A stretch of 64,000 nucleotides of DNA from Paenibacillus sp. PAMC 26794 (GTDB taxonomy: Bacteria; Bacillota; Bacilli; Paenibacillales; Paenibacillaceae). The notes under the pieces were generated by a model. That model saw only the letters and a list, made by a program, of their open reading frames with translations. It was not told the DNA's origin and ran no database searches. Position 1 is the first letter of the stretch. Each line of letters begins with the position of its first letter. The stretch lies in assembly GCF_000316035.1 (NCBI RefSeq), contig NZ_ANHX01000003.1:62001-126000 (forward strand). The letters run 5' to 3'. This document shows positions 36,121 through 48,403 of the stretch, piece after piece. The translations under genes were made by a program, and so were the position numbers.

Positions 36121-37872
36121 ATGGAACCTTTATTGAAAGTTAATGATCTATCGGTCTCTTTTCATTCTGGAGAGAGTGAGTTTCAGGCAGTACGAGAAGT
36201 AAGTTTTGAAGTGCGAAAAGGCGAGACACTGGGCATTGTAGGCGAATCGGGCAGTGGCAAGAGTGTAACCGCACGTTCCATTATGAGGCTGCTTGCATCG
36301 CCGCCTTCACAGATGAAAAATGGAGAGATTCTGTTCAAAGGGGTCGATCTGGCGAATAAAACGCAGAAAGAGATGGAGAGCATTCGTGGGCGTGATATTG
36401 GCATGATCTTTCAGGACCCGATGAGTTCTCTTAATCCGACCATTAAAGTAGGGAAACAGATATCCGAGAGTCTGATCAAACACCAGAAGGTATCCAAAAG
36501 GGAAGCCAAGAAACAGGCGATTGCCATGATGGAGCGGGTGGGGATAACTCGCAGCGAAATACGCTACAACCAGTATCCACACGAATTCTCCGGAGGCATG
36601 CGCCAGCGGGTCATGATTGGTATTGCACTTGCTTGTCGTCCTGAATTGCTCATTGCCGATGAGCCGACAACCGCACTGGACGTTACCATTCAGGCACAGA
36701 TTCTTAATTTGATGAAAGATATGCAGGACCAACTGGGCACATCGATTATCCTGATTACGCATGATTTGGGCGTAGTAGCAGGCATGTGTGATCGGGTTGT
36801 TGTTATGAAAGAAGGACAGATTGTGGAAACCGGGACAACAACAGAGATTTTTGCTAATCCCAAACACCCGTATACGATTAGACTTCTGAATGCATTACCG
36901 CGTCTGGATCAGAAGAAAAAGCCAAAACCGGTATCGTTGGTCCCGAGAGATCTGGAAGATGATCAGCCGTTGCTTGAGGTGAAATCGCTCAAACAACATT
37001 TTAATCTGGGGAAAGGCAATACCTTAAAGGCCGTGAATGATATTAGCTTCCATATTCGTCAAGGAGAGACACTTGGCGTTGTAGGGGAATCCGGCAGCGG
37101 AAAATCAACCACGGGGCGTGCGATTCTGCGATTGCATGAGCCAACAGGTGGAGATGTACTGTTTAAAGGAGTCCCGCTCAATCGCTTGTCAGCTTCAGAA
37201 ATGAAAACGATGCGCAGACATATGCAGATTATTTTCCAGGACCCTTATGCATCGCTGAATCCCAAAATGAGGATTATGGATATCATTGGAGAAGCGCTTG
37301 ATATTCATCAAATTGCAGGTAATGCCGCTCAGCGGGAGAAGCGGGTAGAGGAATTACTGGAGATGGTAGGTCTTGATCCTACCCATGCGCAGCGTTATCC
37401 ACATGAATTCTCGGGTGGACAGAGACAGCGGATCGGTATTGCACGAGCTCTGGCTGTGGAACCTGAATTCATCGTATGTGATGAGCCGTTGTCTGCACTG
37501 GATGTGTCGATACAGGCTCAGATCGTACAATTGCTTGAAGAGTTACAGCAGCGACTCGGATTGACGTATCTCTTCATCGCACATGACTTGTCCATGGTGA
37601 AACATATCAGTGACCGAGTGGCGGTGATGTATAACGGGAAGATTGTTGAGCTGGCCGAGAGTGAAGAACTCTATTCCAACCCGCAACATGCCTACACCAA
37701 GGCATTGCTGTCTGCTATTCCTGTGCCTGATCCAGCGGTAGAAGCGAAGAAAAAGCGACATGTTGTCAAAGAAACAGCTAGAGAAAATGTTGAAGTAGAG
37801 GACCGTTATAATCTGGAACATTCCGAGTGGGTAGAAGTCAAGGAAGGGCACTGGGTAGCCATATCTAGCTAG
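36121..37872 (+). CDS. Fused double ATPase of an Opp/Dpp-type ABC transporter
   Basis: 583 residues from ATG 36121 (frame open from 36082; ribosome site weak). Two complete ATP-binding cassettes in tandem: cassette 1 with [13 protein letters not shown], signature [15 protein letters not shown] and Walker [13 protein letters not shown]; cassette 2 (from about residue 290) with [28 protein letters not shown] and [12 protein letters not shown]. This corresponds to DppD-DppF in one chain, as in GsiA. Divergent from the permease/binding-protein operon, so the components are balanced by two promoters. Confidence 0.93.
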   Translation: MEPLLKVNDLSVSFHSGESEFQAVREVSFEVRKGETLGIVGESGSGKSVTARSIMRLLASPPSQMKNGEILFKGVDLANKTQKEMESIRGRDIGMIFQDPMSSLNPTIKVGKQISESLIKHQKVSKREAKKQAIAMMERVGITRSEIRYNQYPHEFSGGMRQRVMIGIALACRPELLIADEPTTALDVTIQAQILNLMKDMQDQLGTSIILITHDLGVVAGMCDRVVVMKEGQIVETGTTTEIFANPKHPYTIRLLNALPRLDQKKKPKPVSLVPRDLEDDQPLLEVKSLKQHFNLGKGNTLKAVNDISFHIRQGETLGVVGESGSGKSTTGRAILRLHEPTGGDVLFKGVPLNRLSASEMKTMRRHMQIIFQDPYASLNPKMRIMDIIGEALDIHQIAGNAAQREKRVEELLEMVGLDPTHAQRYPHEFSGGQRQRIGIARALAVEPEFIVCDEPLSALDVSIQAQIVQLLEELQQRLGLTYLFIAHDLSMVKHISDRVAVMYNGKIVELAESEELYSNPQHAYTKALLSAIPVPDPAVEAKKKRHVVKETARENVEVEDRYNLEHSEWVEVKEGHWVAISS

Positions 37873-37903
37873 TGCAATATATAGTCTTTTTCAACGACAA
37901 AAG

Positions 37904-37941
37904 AACCCCGAAGATGATCTCCACAGATCGTTATCGGGGTT
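37904..37941. terminator. Bidirectional terminator
   Basis: AACCCCGA (37904-37911) pairs with TCGGGGTT (37934-37941). The minus-strand side continues CTTTTG, the plus side lacks a strong T-run. Confidence 0.7.
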
Positions 37942-37983
37942 GAGTTATATGTTCTTCGTATAATGGCAGTAATTAGAATTCAA

Positions 37984-38781
37984 TTATTTGAATTGAACCG
38001 ATTTTTTGATGGTATCAATCTCGGCTTTGGTCTTATCATCCATGTAAGTGAAGATGAAGTTGAAAGCATATCCTTCAATAATTGTACTATAGTAATCTTG
38101 AGTAATGGTTGAACCGTCACCTGCATCCATCGTGATTTGCATGAGATCCATCTCTTTACCACCGATGGTTTCCGTTGTGATTTCCTTATAATCGTAAGGG
38201 AACTGGCTATCCACCATGAATTTTTTGGTTGCTTCCAGGTAGTCTTTACCTGTACGGATGCCTTGCAACAAGCTCACTTTCTCAGCAATGGCCATAGCGG
38301 AAGGGCCAACTTGACCTCCATCCAATGGATACTTTGAAGCCATAAGCAGATTCAATGTTTTCGTCTGAGACAGTTCAATTTGTTTTTTCTTCGTTTCATC
38401 ATCACCAGCAATCGCTTCGGATGAAGCACTTGTCAGCTCATTCATGCCTGCAGCATCCTGGAACTCCCAAGCTTCCGGGAACTTCAGAGATACGCCGAAA
38501 TAGTCATTGGTGTAAGAACCTTTTTCCGTAGTTCCCAGCTCAACGTCTTGGGAATTATCAGTTTCCTTGGACTCTTCGCTTGCTGGTTCTGTGTTCTCTG
38601 TGTTCTCTGTGTTCTCTGTTTCTTCTGTATTCGCTGTATCAGAATCAGTTCCAGTTGTTGTTTCTGTCGCGGCCGACTCTTCTGTTGTAGTTGTGTTATC
38701 TGCCTTGTCACCACAAGCGGCTGCAACCAGCATAATCATGATGAGCATGGCGAATAAAGATGCTTTCTTTGGAATTGTCAT
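37984..38781 (-). CDS. Lipoprotein with acidic Thr/Glu-rich linker
   Basis: 265 residues. Signal peptide with lipobox VAAAC (Cys23). Residues about 28-75 are a low-complexity linker of Thr, Glu, Asn with three TEN repeats (encoded by a 9-bp direct repeat, about 38590-38625). The folded part starts at GSYTNDYFGVSLKFPEAWEFQD, a PsbP/Mog1-like 'surface lipoprotein' start, and ends MDDKTKAEIDTIKKSVQFK. Function unknown; probably binds a ligand or anchors at the surface. Confidence 0.75.
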   Translation of the reverse strand: MTIPKKASLFAMLIMIMLVAAACGDKADNTTTTEESAATETTTGTDSDTANTEETENTENTENTEPASEESKETDNSQDVELGTTEKGSYTNDYFGVSLKFPEAWEFQDAAGMNELTSASSEAIAGDDETKKKQIELSQTKTLNLLMASKYPLDGGQVGPSAMAIAEKVSLLQGIRTGKDYLEATKKFMVDSQFPYDYKEITTETIGGKEMDLMQITMDAGDGSTITQDYYSTIIEGYAFNFIFTYMDDKTKAEIDTIKKSVQFK

Positions 38782-38888
38782 ATTACCCTCCTGAAATGTG
38801 TGTGTTTTCTCTCTCTACATCTTGCTTGGTTTCTAAATTGTAGCACGAACGTTCTCATATACTACCTATAGGAATCTATAGGGGTCTT

Positions 38889-39692
38889 CTATACATAAGA
38901 CATTCGGCTGGCAATTGAAACAGCTTCTGTGCTGGATTGCACACCTAATTTGTTAAAAATCACTTTTTTGTGATGATTCACGGTGCATTCCTTGATCTTT
39001 AATTTCAAAGCAATGGCTTTTCCCATGAGGCCTCCGGCTATCATCTCCAGAATGGTTAACTGACGCTCGGTGAACTCCACCGCCGGTTTGTCGCACAGTT
39101 CAGCAGTCTGTTGACTCTGATAACAGTTCTGCATGTACGCTGGAATTAGCTTGGCAATGGCAATCAGTTCACCTTGCATATCTGCATTAATGGTGGACAC
39201 ATCCCGATAACCGACATGTTGCGATCCCATGAACAGAGGTGCGGCGTAACAATGCCAGCTTTGAAAATAAGGACTTTCATGCTGCTCGGGCAGCAGCACT
39301 ACAGGCTCGTTGCTGTCCATCGTTACAGATATGGCGTTAACTCCACAGCTCTGTGCAGTGAAGAACATGCCCGGACGAATGGGGGAATCTTCTACTACAG
39401 CTTTAAGATCTGAACTGTAATTCATGGAGAGGAGCACACCGTTGGTATCTGCGAGTAGAAAAAGATAAGTGCCCGTTAAATTCTCTTGGATAACCGAGAT
39501 ACTGTTCTGGAATGCATGAATGAGGAAATGATTGATTTTACGAAGCCTGTCCAGACTGGATTTCGGTAAATATTCGAACGGAGCCGTACCTGCTGCATAC
39601 GAGCATGTTGCAGACTCCTTGTGCCGTGAGGCAAGTGTTGTATGCATCCTGCATCTCTTTTTCATATAATTCAGAGAAACCATATGTGACAA
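38889..39692 (-). CDS. LuxR-type regulator with GAF-like sensor domain, 5' end disturbed
   Basis: Up to 267 residues. The N-terminal domain (PKSSLDRLRKINHFLIHAF, SISVIQENLTGTYLFLLADTNGVLLS) resembles the sensor of acetoin/sigma-54-type activators. The C-terminus is a LuxR helix-turn-helix (FTERQLTILEMIAGGLMGKAIALKLKIKECTVNHHKKVIFNKLGVQSS). The start is unclear: TTG 39692 lies within a candidate promoter (TTGTCA 39692-39687, TTATAT 39669-39664). Another frame just upstream, MQDAYNTCLT, looks like the natural N-terminus, which suggests a frameshift near 39625. Confidence 0.65.
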   Translation of the reverse strand: MSHMVSLNYMKKRCRMHTTLASRHKESATCSYAAGTAPFEYLPKSSLDRLRKINHFLIHAFQNSISVIQENLTGTYLFLLADTNGVLLSMNYSSDLKAVVEDSPIRPGMFFTAQSCGVNAISVTMDSNEPVVLLPEQHESPYFQSWHCYAAPLFMGSQHVGYRDVSTINADMQGELIAIAKLIPAYMQNCYQSQQTAELCDKPAVEFTERQLTILEMIAGGLMGKAIALKLKIKECTVNHHKKVIFNKLGVQSSTEAVSIASRMSYV

Positions 39693-39780
39693 AATGCCAG
39701 TGAGGCATAGGTGTGTTCACCGCATAAACGCTAATAAAATTAAGTCTACCTGTTACAGAAGTGGTTTCAAGCGGCTTAAG
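39655..39780 (-). pseudogene. Relic of a SUFU (suppressor of fused) domain gene
   Basis: One minus-strand frame, without a start signal, reads LNFISVYAVN followed by PHWHFVTYGFSELYEKE, which matches the hallmark start of bacterial SUFU domains ('PHWHYVTYGxSELYEKE'). After this motif the similarity ends and the frame runs into the LuxR gene. Only about 40 residues of a domain of roughly 180 remain. SUFU-domain proteins are often immunity proteins of polymorphic toxins. Confidence 0.65.
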
Positions 39781-39840
39781 GATGAATTGTGTGAAATAGG
39801 ACCACAGGGTTACAAATGGCGTTATGGGGAGTGAAATTAC

Positions 39841-40134
39841 ATGAGTATGAAAGGAATCTATTTAAAGGAGTTTAATCAGGCAAGCTGGGACTCATTTTCC
39901 GAACAGTTTGAAGAACTTGGACAAAAGATGGACCCCGCGTGGGTAGAACATGCGCGATTACAAGGGATTCCGGCGGATATAAGTCGGGTGCTTTTGTGTG
40001 AAATGGGGGAGTACGCTTTTGAATGGATGACGAAAGATATCCCGGCTTTAGGGGACCAAAGTCCCGCTGTTTACCTCGAAACGGAGGAAGGAGCGCAGGC
40101 ATTAAGGGCAGCCATTATGCGTATGCCGCGTTAA
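39841..40134 (+). CDS. Small protein of unknown function, 97 residues
   Basis: ATG 39841 with GGGGAGTG upstream. Soluble, mixed composition (SMKGIYLKEFNQASWDSFSE ... ETEEGAQALRAAIMRMPR). No family recognised. It lies divergently next to the SUFU relic, and just ahead of the PTS operon promoter. Confidence 0.6.
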   Translation: MSMKGIYLKEFNQASWDSFSEQFEELGQKMDPAWVEHARLQGIPADISRVLLCEMGEYAFEWMTKDIPALGDQSPAVYLETEEGAQALRAAIMRMPR

Positions 40135-40195
40135 TTTTTTCGATGGTGAGAGTGTACAAACGATCAAACGATCATATGATCTAGTGAAGTTGATT

Positions 40196-40224
40196 TTGCA
40201 AAATAGATATGTTACGCTTACATT
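40196..40224 (+). promoter_or_regulatory. Sigma-A promoter of the beta-glucoside operon
   Basis: TTGCAA (40196-40201), 17 bp, TACATT (40219-40224). The transcript would start near 40231, about 36 nt before the first RAT antiterminator. The 208 nt between the promoter and the bglA-like ATG hold only RAT and terminator. Confidence 0.6.
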
Positions 40225-40266
40225 ACAAGAGCAAACACAACAGAATATGCAATAACATCTTTTGAT

Positions 40267-40289
40267 GGATTGTAACTGTGAAGACAGGC

Positions 40290-40295
<6 letters not shown>
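40267..40295 (+). promoter_or_regulatory. RAT antiterminator element 1 (LicT/BglG target)
   Basis: Starts GGATTGTAACTG and ends AGGCAAAACC, the conserved ends of BglG-family RNA antiterminators. Its 3' end overlaps the left arm of the terminator at 40290, so the two folds exclude each other. Confidence 0.88.
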
Positions 40296-41889
<1,594 letters not shown>

Positions 41890-41903
41890 TTCTCTCGTTT
41901 TCA

Positions 41904-41935
41904 GGATTGTTACCGCATAAAAAGCGGGCAAAACC
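41904..41935 (+). promoter_or_regulatory. RAT antiterminator element 2
   Basis: GGATTGTTACCGC to GGGCAAAACC; 3 nt longer than the other copies, with a CCGC/GCGG upper stem. It lies between the two GH1 genes. Confidence 0.83.
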
Positions 41936-42012
41936 TAACACGAAAGTTGGCATGGAAGGAATCTGATGTTCCTCCTGACCGCCCTTTTAGTTGGAGATTG
42001 TCCGCTTTTTCC
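41917..42012 (+). terminator. Conditional terminator overlapping RAT 2
   Basis: AAAAAGCGGGCAA (41918-41930) pairs with TTGTCCGCTTTTT (41998-42010) with one G-U pair. The left arm is the 3' half of the RAT. The loop is long and holds a smaller hairpin. Confidence 0.75.
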
Positions 42013-42068
42013 TGTCTGCAAAGGATAGAGTAATACATTTAGACAAAGAATGAAAATACGTTAATTAG

Positions 42069-43508
<1,440 letters not shown>

Positions 43509-43576
43509 ATACTAGTTCTACAAGCATGGTTGTACAAGCACCTTCTTATGTCACATTAACCGCTTTCACAAAAACA

Positions 43577-43605
43577 TTGTCATATGGATAATTATATGGT
43601 AAGAT
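43577..43605 (+). promoter_or_regulatory. Internal promoter ahead of the antiterminator gene
   Basis: TTGTCA (43577-43582), 17 bp, TAAGAT (43600-43605). ATTAACCGCTTTCA at 43555-43568 resembles a cre site in its right half only. The start would fall about 16 nt before RAT 3. Confidence 0.6.
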
Positions 43606-43627
43606 GGGCCTAAGGCTAATGAATACT

Positions 43628-43656
43628 GGATTGTTACTGTTCAATCAGGCAAAACC
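43628..43656 (+). promoter_or_regulatory. RAT antiterminator element 3
   Basis: GGATTGTTACTG to CAGGCAAAACC, close to the consensus. Controls the gene for the antiterminator itself, giving positive autoregulation. Confidence 0.88.
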
Positions 43657-43698
43657 AGAGGCGGGGCATATTTTCTGACCTGCTTTGGTTTTGCCTTT
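43649..43698 (+). terminator. Conditional terminator overlapping RAT 3
   Basis: GGCAAAACCA (43649-43658) pairs with TGGTTTTGCC (43686-43695), followed by TTTT. Confidence 0.85.
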
Positions 43699-43731
43699 TA
43701 CTACTTTGACGGTGCAAGGTGATGTGAAGAA

Positions 43732-44583
43732 ATGAAAATTGAGAAGGTGCTGAACAACAACGTAGTTACTGTAATTGATCCGGGAGGAAACGAACTGGTC
43801 GTTATGGGACGTGGAATTGCCTTCAAAAAGCATACTGGTGAATCGATTGACGAGAGTCTCGTCGAAAAAATATTCTCGCTTGAAAGTAAGGAAGTATCAC
43901 AGAAACTTAAAACACTTCTGTCTGATATCCCGGTTGAATATGTCGAGTGCTCGGATGAGATTATCCGTTATGCCGAGACGGTGTTAGGTGAGAAGCTGCA
44001 TGAAAGCATCTACATTTCACTGACGGATCATATTCATTTTGCCATTGATCGACATCGTCAAGGATTGCAGATCCGTAACGCATTGTTCTGGGAGATCAAG
44101 CGCATGTACCGGAAGGAATATGCCATTGGACTCAAGGCGCTACAGATTATTGAGGAAACATTAGGTGTCCTGCTACCCGAAGACGAATGCGCATTCATTG
44201 CAATGCATCTGGTTAATGCCCAGATGAACGGTGAGATGAGGGAAACGATCAGCATTACGAACATCGTTAAGGACATACTTAACATCGTAAGACGTAGCTT
44301 TGTGATTGAACTTGATGAAGATTCATTGAGTTATTATCGATTTTTAACTCATCTGAAGTTCTTTGCCCAACGTGTGTTGCAAGGAACGGCGATTGAAGAT
44401 AAAGAAGAAGATAATCCGCTTCATGACTTGGTGAGCAAGCAGTATCCGCAAGCACATGCATGTGCAGTAAGGATCAGTGACTATACGCGTAAGATCTATA
44501 ATCGGGTGTTGTCCAAGGAAGAAATACTGTATCTGACCATTCATATTGAACGAATTGTCAGAAATGAACAAACAATTGAATAA
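43732..44583 (+). CDS. licT: BglG/LicT-family transcriptional antiterminator
   Basis: 283 residues; AAGGTGATG upstream. CAT RNA-binding domain (1-56) starts MKIEKVLNNNVVTVIDPGG with GRGIAFKKHTG. PRD1 holds the His of SLTDHIHFAIDR and AFIAMHLVNAQ; PRD2 the His of RFLTHLKFFAQRV and ILYLTIHIERIV. These are phosphorylated by the EII component (negative) and HPr (positive). When active, the dimer binds the RAT hairpins upstream of each gene in this operon, including its own. Confidence 0.95.
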   Translation: MKIEKVLNNNVVTVIDPGGNELVVMGRGIAFKKHTGESIDESLVEKIFSLESKEVSQKLKTLLSDIPVEYVECSDEIIRYAETVLGEKLHESIYISLTDHIHFAIDRHRQGLQIRNALFWEIKRMYRKEYAIGLKALQIIEETLGVLLPEDECAFIAMHLVNAQMNGEMRETISITNIVKDILNIVRRSFVIELDEDSLSYYRFLTHLKFFAQRVLQGTAIEDKEEDNPLHDLVSKQYPQAHACAVRISDYTRKIYNRVLSKEEILYLTIHIERIVRNEQTIE

Positions 44584-44588
44584 AGTTG

Positions 44589-44616
44589 GGATTGTTACTG
44601 CTAAAAAGGCAAAACC
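44589..44616 (+). promoter_or_regulatory. RAT antiterminator element 4
   Basis: GGATTGTTACTG to AAGGCAAAACC, directly after the licT stop and ahead of the PTS gene. Confidence 0.87.
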
Positions 44617-44678
44617 TAAACGTTGAATAATGATAAGCTTTTCTGCTTTGTCATTATTCAGTGTTTAGGTTTTTTTTT
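44611..44678 (+). terminator. Conditional terminator overlapping RAT 4
   Basis: AAAACCTAAAC (44611-44621) pairs with GTTTAGGTTTT (44663-44673), extended inward by TTGAATAATGA/TCATTATTCA, followed by T-run. The strongest of the four. Confidence 0.88.
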
Positions 44679-44711
44679 AACCTTCATTACACATAAAAGG
44701 AGCAAAACACA

Positions 44712-46622
44712 ATGGATAAACAACAATTGTCCAAGGATATTTTGAAGCTTGTTGGTGGCGAAGAGAATATCGATCAAGTCACACACTGTATGACAAGACT
44801 CAGATTTAACCTGAATGACAACCAAAAAGCGGACAAAGCGACGCTGAAAAATACACCAGGGGTTATGGGTGTCATGGAGAACGGTGGACAGTTCCAGGTC
44901 ATTATCGGTAACGATGTACCTGTCGTGTACAACGCACTTGTAGGCAACATGTCCAAATCACCAAACGCAGATAGTGCATCATCCAGTGCTTCAACTGGAG
45001 AAAAGAAAAAGAGAAATCCAATAAGTGCGCTGTTCGACTTTATTTCAGGAGTATTTACGCCGATCCTGCCAGCGATTACGGGTGCAGGTATGATCAAAGG
45101 GATCGTGGCCATCCTGGTAGCCCTGGGCTGGTTGTCTGACACCAGCTCGACCTATATCATTTTGTCTGCAATCGGTGACGGTGCCTTCTACTTCCTGCCA
45201 ATCATTCTGGCAATCAGTGCTGCACGTAAACTGGGTAGTAATATGTATATTGCCGCAGCGCTCGCAGCAGGGATTATGCATCCGACCATTACAGCATTGC
45301 TGGCTGATGGTCACAATTCATCATTCATGGGGATTACAGTCATAGCTGCAACGTATTCTTCTACGGTTATTCCGATCATTCTCGCCATTTGGATTGCTTC
45401 TTATGTAGAGAAAGCCGTTGATCGTGTTACACATGCTTCACTGAAGCTTCTGATTGTTCCAACGGTTACCCTGTTAATTATGGTTCCGCTGACGTTGATG
45501 ACCGTTGGTCCATTGGGTACGGTTCTTGGTAATGGTTTGTCCGGTGGTATTTCATGGTTGTTCGACAACATGTCCATCTTCGCAAGTATCCTGATTGGTG
45601 GTACGATGTCACTGCTGATCATCACAGGTATGCACTATGCACTGTTGCCAATCATTGTTGGTTCAATGACAACACTCGGTTACGATTTTATTATTCCACT
45701 GATGTTTGCAGCTAACTTGGCACAAGGTGGTGCAGCATTTGGTGTAGGTCTCAGATCGAGAAATAGCAAAACCAAATCGCTTGCCTATTCCACAGGTCTT
45801 ACGGCTATTATGGGGATTACGGAACCAGCGATGTACGGTATTAACATGAAGTTCAAAAAACCATTTATTGCAGCTCTTATCGGTGGAGCTGTCGCAGGTG
45901 GATTCATGGGGATCGTCAATGTTAAAGCCTATGTACTTACAGGCCTAGTGGGTCTGCCAAGTATAGCAGCATTTATCAGCCCAGCAATTAGCACACTGCT
46001 CTATGCTTTGGCTGGTGGCTTGATTGCCATCGTAGCTGCCGCAGTACTTACGTACATTCTTGGATTCCAAGAAGAAAATGCATCGGAGCCAGTTGCACCA
46101 GCAGCTGAGCCTGCAAAATCAGCAGCAACGACTTCTGCAGCTACTGTAACTGAAGAAGCAAAAGCACAAGATGAGCAAGTATTCAGCCCGATCACAGGTG
46201 AAGTTAAACCGCTGAGTGAAGTGCCAGACCCTGCGTTCTCTGAAGAGATTATGGGTAAAGGATTCGCAATTCAACCATCTGAAGGTCGCGTCGTATCTCC
46301 GATCAACGGAACCGTGTTCTCATTATCGAAGAGTGGACATGCCATTGGTTTGGTAAGTGATACAGGCGCAGAGATGTTGATTCATATCGGGATTGATACC
46401 GTGAAGCTGAAAGGTCAATTCTTCTCTCCTAAAGTTCAAGCAGGTGCGAAGGTTGCCGTAGGTGATGTACTGATGGAGTTTGACCGGGAAGAGATTGAAA
46501 AAGCCGGTTATACAACGATTACACCAGTCATTATTACGAATATGCATCAGTATGAGTCCATTGAGTCTGCTGGTCGCACTACAATCAAAGAAAAAGACTT
46601 GTTGTTCACAGCGAAAGCTTAA
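44712..46622 (+). CDS. bglP: PTS beta-glucoside transporter EIIBCA
   Basis: 636 residues; AAAGGAG before ATG. EIIB domain at the N-terminus with phospho-Cys in QVTHCMTRLRF; EIIC membrane domain (about 105-450) with GITEPAMYGINMKFKKP; an Ala/Glu-rich linker; EIIA domain (about 490-636) with the phospho-His in GAEMLIHIGIDTVKL. Imports and phosphorylates aryl-beta-glucosides, salicin or cellobiose-type sugars. It also phosphorylates PRD1 of the antiterminator when substrate is absent. Confidence 0.95.
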   Translation: MDKQQLSKDILKLVGGEENIDQVTHCMTRLRFNLNDNQKADKATLKNTPGVMGVMENGGQFQVIIGNDVPVVYNALVGNMSKSPNADSASSSASTGEKKKRNPISALFDFISGVFTPILPAITGAGMIKGIVAILVALGWLSDTSSTYIILSAIGDGAFYFLPIILAISAARKLGSNMYIAAALAAGIMHPTITALLADGHNSSFMGITVIAATYSSTVIPIILAIWIASYVEKAVDRVTHASLKLLIVPTVTLLIMVPLTLMTVGPLGTVLGNGLSGGISWLFDNMSIFASILIGGTMSLLIITGMHYALLPIIVGSMTTLGYDFIIPLMFAANLAQGGAAFGVGLRSRNSKTKSLAYSTGLTAIMGITEPAMYGINMKFKKPFIAALIGGAVAGGFMGIVNVKAYVLTGLVGLPSIAAFISPAISTLLYALAGGLIAIVAAAVLTYILGFQEENASEPVAPAAEPAKSAATTSAATVTEEAKAQDEQVFSPITGEVKPLSEVPDPAFSEEIMGKGFAIQPSEGRVVSPINGTVFSLSKSGHAIGLVSDTGAEMLIHIGIDTVKLKGQFFSPKVQAGAKVAVGDVLMEFDREEIEKAGYTTITPVIITNMHQYESIESAGRTTIKEKDLLFTAKA

Positions 46623-46633
46623 CCATAAAAATG

Positions 46634-46681
46634 AAACAGCAGCTTCACCGGAATGTAATCCGGTAAAGCTGCTGTTTTTTT
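46634..46681 (+). terminator. Terminator after bglP
   Basis: AAACAGCAGCTT pairs with AAGCTGCTGTTT, with an inner CCGGA/TCCGG, then T-run. Confidence 0.92.
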
Positions 46682-46693
46682 GCTTATAGCCTT

Positions 46694-47581
46694 TTACACC
46701 ACGGGCAGCATCCCCTGAACCAATTGCACAAAGTGTTGTGCAGGCTTGGACAGGTAACGGTTCTGCAGCCAGACCAGCGCCGAGCCAACCGTGGAATGCT
46801 GATCCTGGATGCGATATACGTGGAATGGGTGCTCTTGATATAACTGAAGTACCGTATGTGGCACGATGGAACTGGCGAAGCCGAGTCGGACCAGCTCCAG
46901 CAACATATTAATGTCTGAGCACTCGCCCATGATGGAGGGTGTGACCTGATGCTCACGGAATTTATCCAAAATTAGCTCGAACATACCGAGTCCTTCTGTA
47001 CTTGGAAGCAGTAGAGGGATACCTGTAAGCTGCTTGAAATAAGTTCCCGTCTCCGTTGGGTTATCCAGCGGTGTTGAAGAAATATAGAAGAGGGGCTCCT
47101 GTGGCAGGTGTAACACCTCATAACGTTCGGTCTGGACAGGCATGCGTACACAGGCGAGTTCAACTTTGCCATCTTCCAGCAATCGGCATAATTGCGCAGA
47201 TTCATTTTGTTGGATTTTATAGGTAACCTGTGGATGGGTGGTACGGAACTGCTGTAGTGCTTGCGGGATCAGACGATCCGATATGGTATTGATGCCGATG
47301 GCGAGTTTGCCCCGTATGCCTTGACGGAAACTTTGCATCTCCATTAGAGCTTCCTCCATATATTTGGTCAAGGTGACCGCATAATCATAGAAGCTGCGAC
47401 CCGCCTGCGTTAGCTCCATCATGCGCCCTTTGCGTTCAAATAGAATCACACCAAGCTCTTCTTCCATTAACTTAAGCTGCTGGCTTAAGGGCGGCTGAGC
47501 CATGTGAAGTCTCCGGGCTGCTGCTGTAATCTGTTTCTCCTCAGCAATGGCAATGAAATAGCGACATTGTTTGATATCCAA
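46694..47581 (-). CDS. LysR-family transcriptional regulator
   Basis: 295 residues from TTG 47581 (AAGGAG 9 nt upstream); the frame is open to 47641. Winged helix MDIKQCRYFIAIAEEKQITAAARRLHMAQPPLSQQLKLMEEELG, then a type 2 periplasmic-binding effector domain starting GKLAIGINTISDRLIP. Similar in style to catabolic or stress regulators such as CcpC/CynR; the target is not visible. Divergent from the ankyrin gene, which may be its target. Confidence 0.9.
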   Translation of the reverse strand: MDIKQCRYFIAIAEEKQITAAARRLHMAQPPLSQQLKLMEEELGVILFERKGRMMELTQAGRSFYDYAVTLTKYMEEALMEMQSFRQGIRGKLAIGINTISDRLIPQALQQFRTTHPQVTYKIQQNESAQLCRLLEDGKVELACVRMPVQTERYEVLHLPQEPLFYISSTPLDNPTETGTYFKQLTGIPLLLPSTEGLGMFELILDKFREHQVTPSIMGECSDINMLLELVRLGFASSIVPHTVLQLYQEHPFHVYRIQDQHSTVGSALVWLQNRYLSKPAQHFVQLVQGMLPVV

Positions 47582-47765
47582 GTGGTTGTTCTCCTTCGCC
47601 TGCGATGTATATGTAATTCGTATGGAAAGCCAACAAAACATGTATTTTTAATATACTACGATCTTATGTTACCATACATTAGATTTGCATACCTGACTAA
47701 CAGGGTTTGGTTTCTATATGAATATTACTGCATGAGAAAGACCTTGAATTGGAGGAAAAAACAAC

Positions 47766-48353
47766 GTGGTTAGAACAATACATGATGCTGCTCAAGCGGG
47801 CCATACCGATGAGGTCATTCGATTTATCACACAACAGGGTAATCGGTTGAACGAACGGGATGCATTGGGGCGGACACCTCTGCTGGCAGCGGTGCACGGT
47901 AACAAGATAGACACGGCAAGGATGTTAGTGGACGCCGGAGCCGACATTAATCTTCGGGATGCACGATTGGACAACCTGCTGTTATACGCGAGTGCTGAGG
48001 GGATGTATGACATGGTCGAATTGGCGATTACAGCAGGTGCAGATACAAGGTTAACGAATCGTTTTGGCGGCACAGCCCTTATCCCAGCAGCGGATCGGGG
48101 CCATGTGGACATTGTGGAGCTTCTGCTGACACGCAGTGATGTGGATGTGAACCATATCAACAACCTGGGGTGGACAGCCTTGCTGGAAGCGGTCATTTTG
48201 GGAGATGGTGGGCCGCGTCACCAGCAGATTGTTGCCTTGCTTTTGCAATATGGTGCAGATCCAAAGATCGCGGATCGGGACGGGATTACACCGCTTGCAC
48301 ATGCGAGCCGGCATCGGTATGCCGAGATGAAACGACTATTAAGCCAAGCCTGA
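47766..48353 (+). CDS. Ankyrin-repeat protein
   Basis: 195 residues, GTG start with GGAGG 10 nt upstream. Five to six ankyrin repeats: DALGRTPLLAAVHGNKIDTARMLVDAGADINLRD, then LLLYASAEGMYDMVELAITAGADTRLTN, FGGTALIPAADRGHVDIVELLLT and two more. No signal peptide. A protein-binding scaffold; short bacterial ankyrin proteins can be immunity factors or partners of catalase. Function open. The NCS2 permease follows after 50 bp. Confidence 0.88.
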   Translation: MVRTIHDAAQAGHTDEVIRFITQQGNRLNERDALGRTPLLAAVHGNKIDTARMLVDAGADINLRDARLDNLLLYASAEGMYDMVELAITAGADTRLTNRFGGTALIPAADRGHVDIVELLLTRSDVDVNHINNLGWTALLEAVILGDGGPRHQQIVALLLQYGADPKIADRDGITPLAHASRHRYAEMKRLLSQA

Positions 48354-48403
48354 AGAGAGTTATACATTTATAATACAGAACAGTGAAAGGATATTCCGAA
48401 CGA

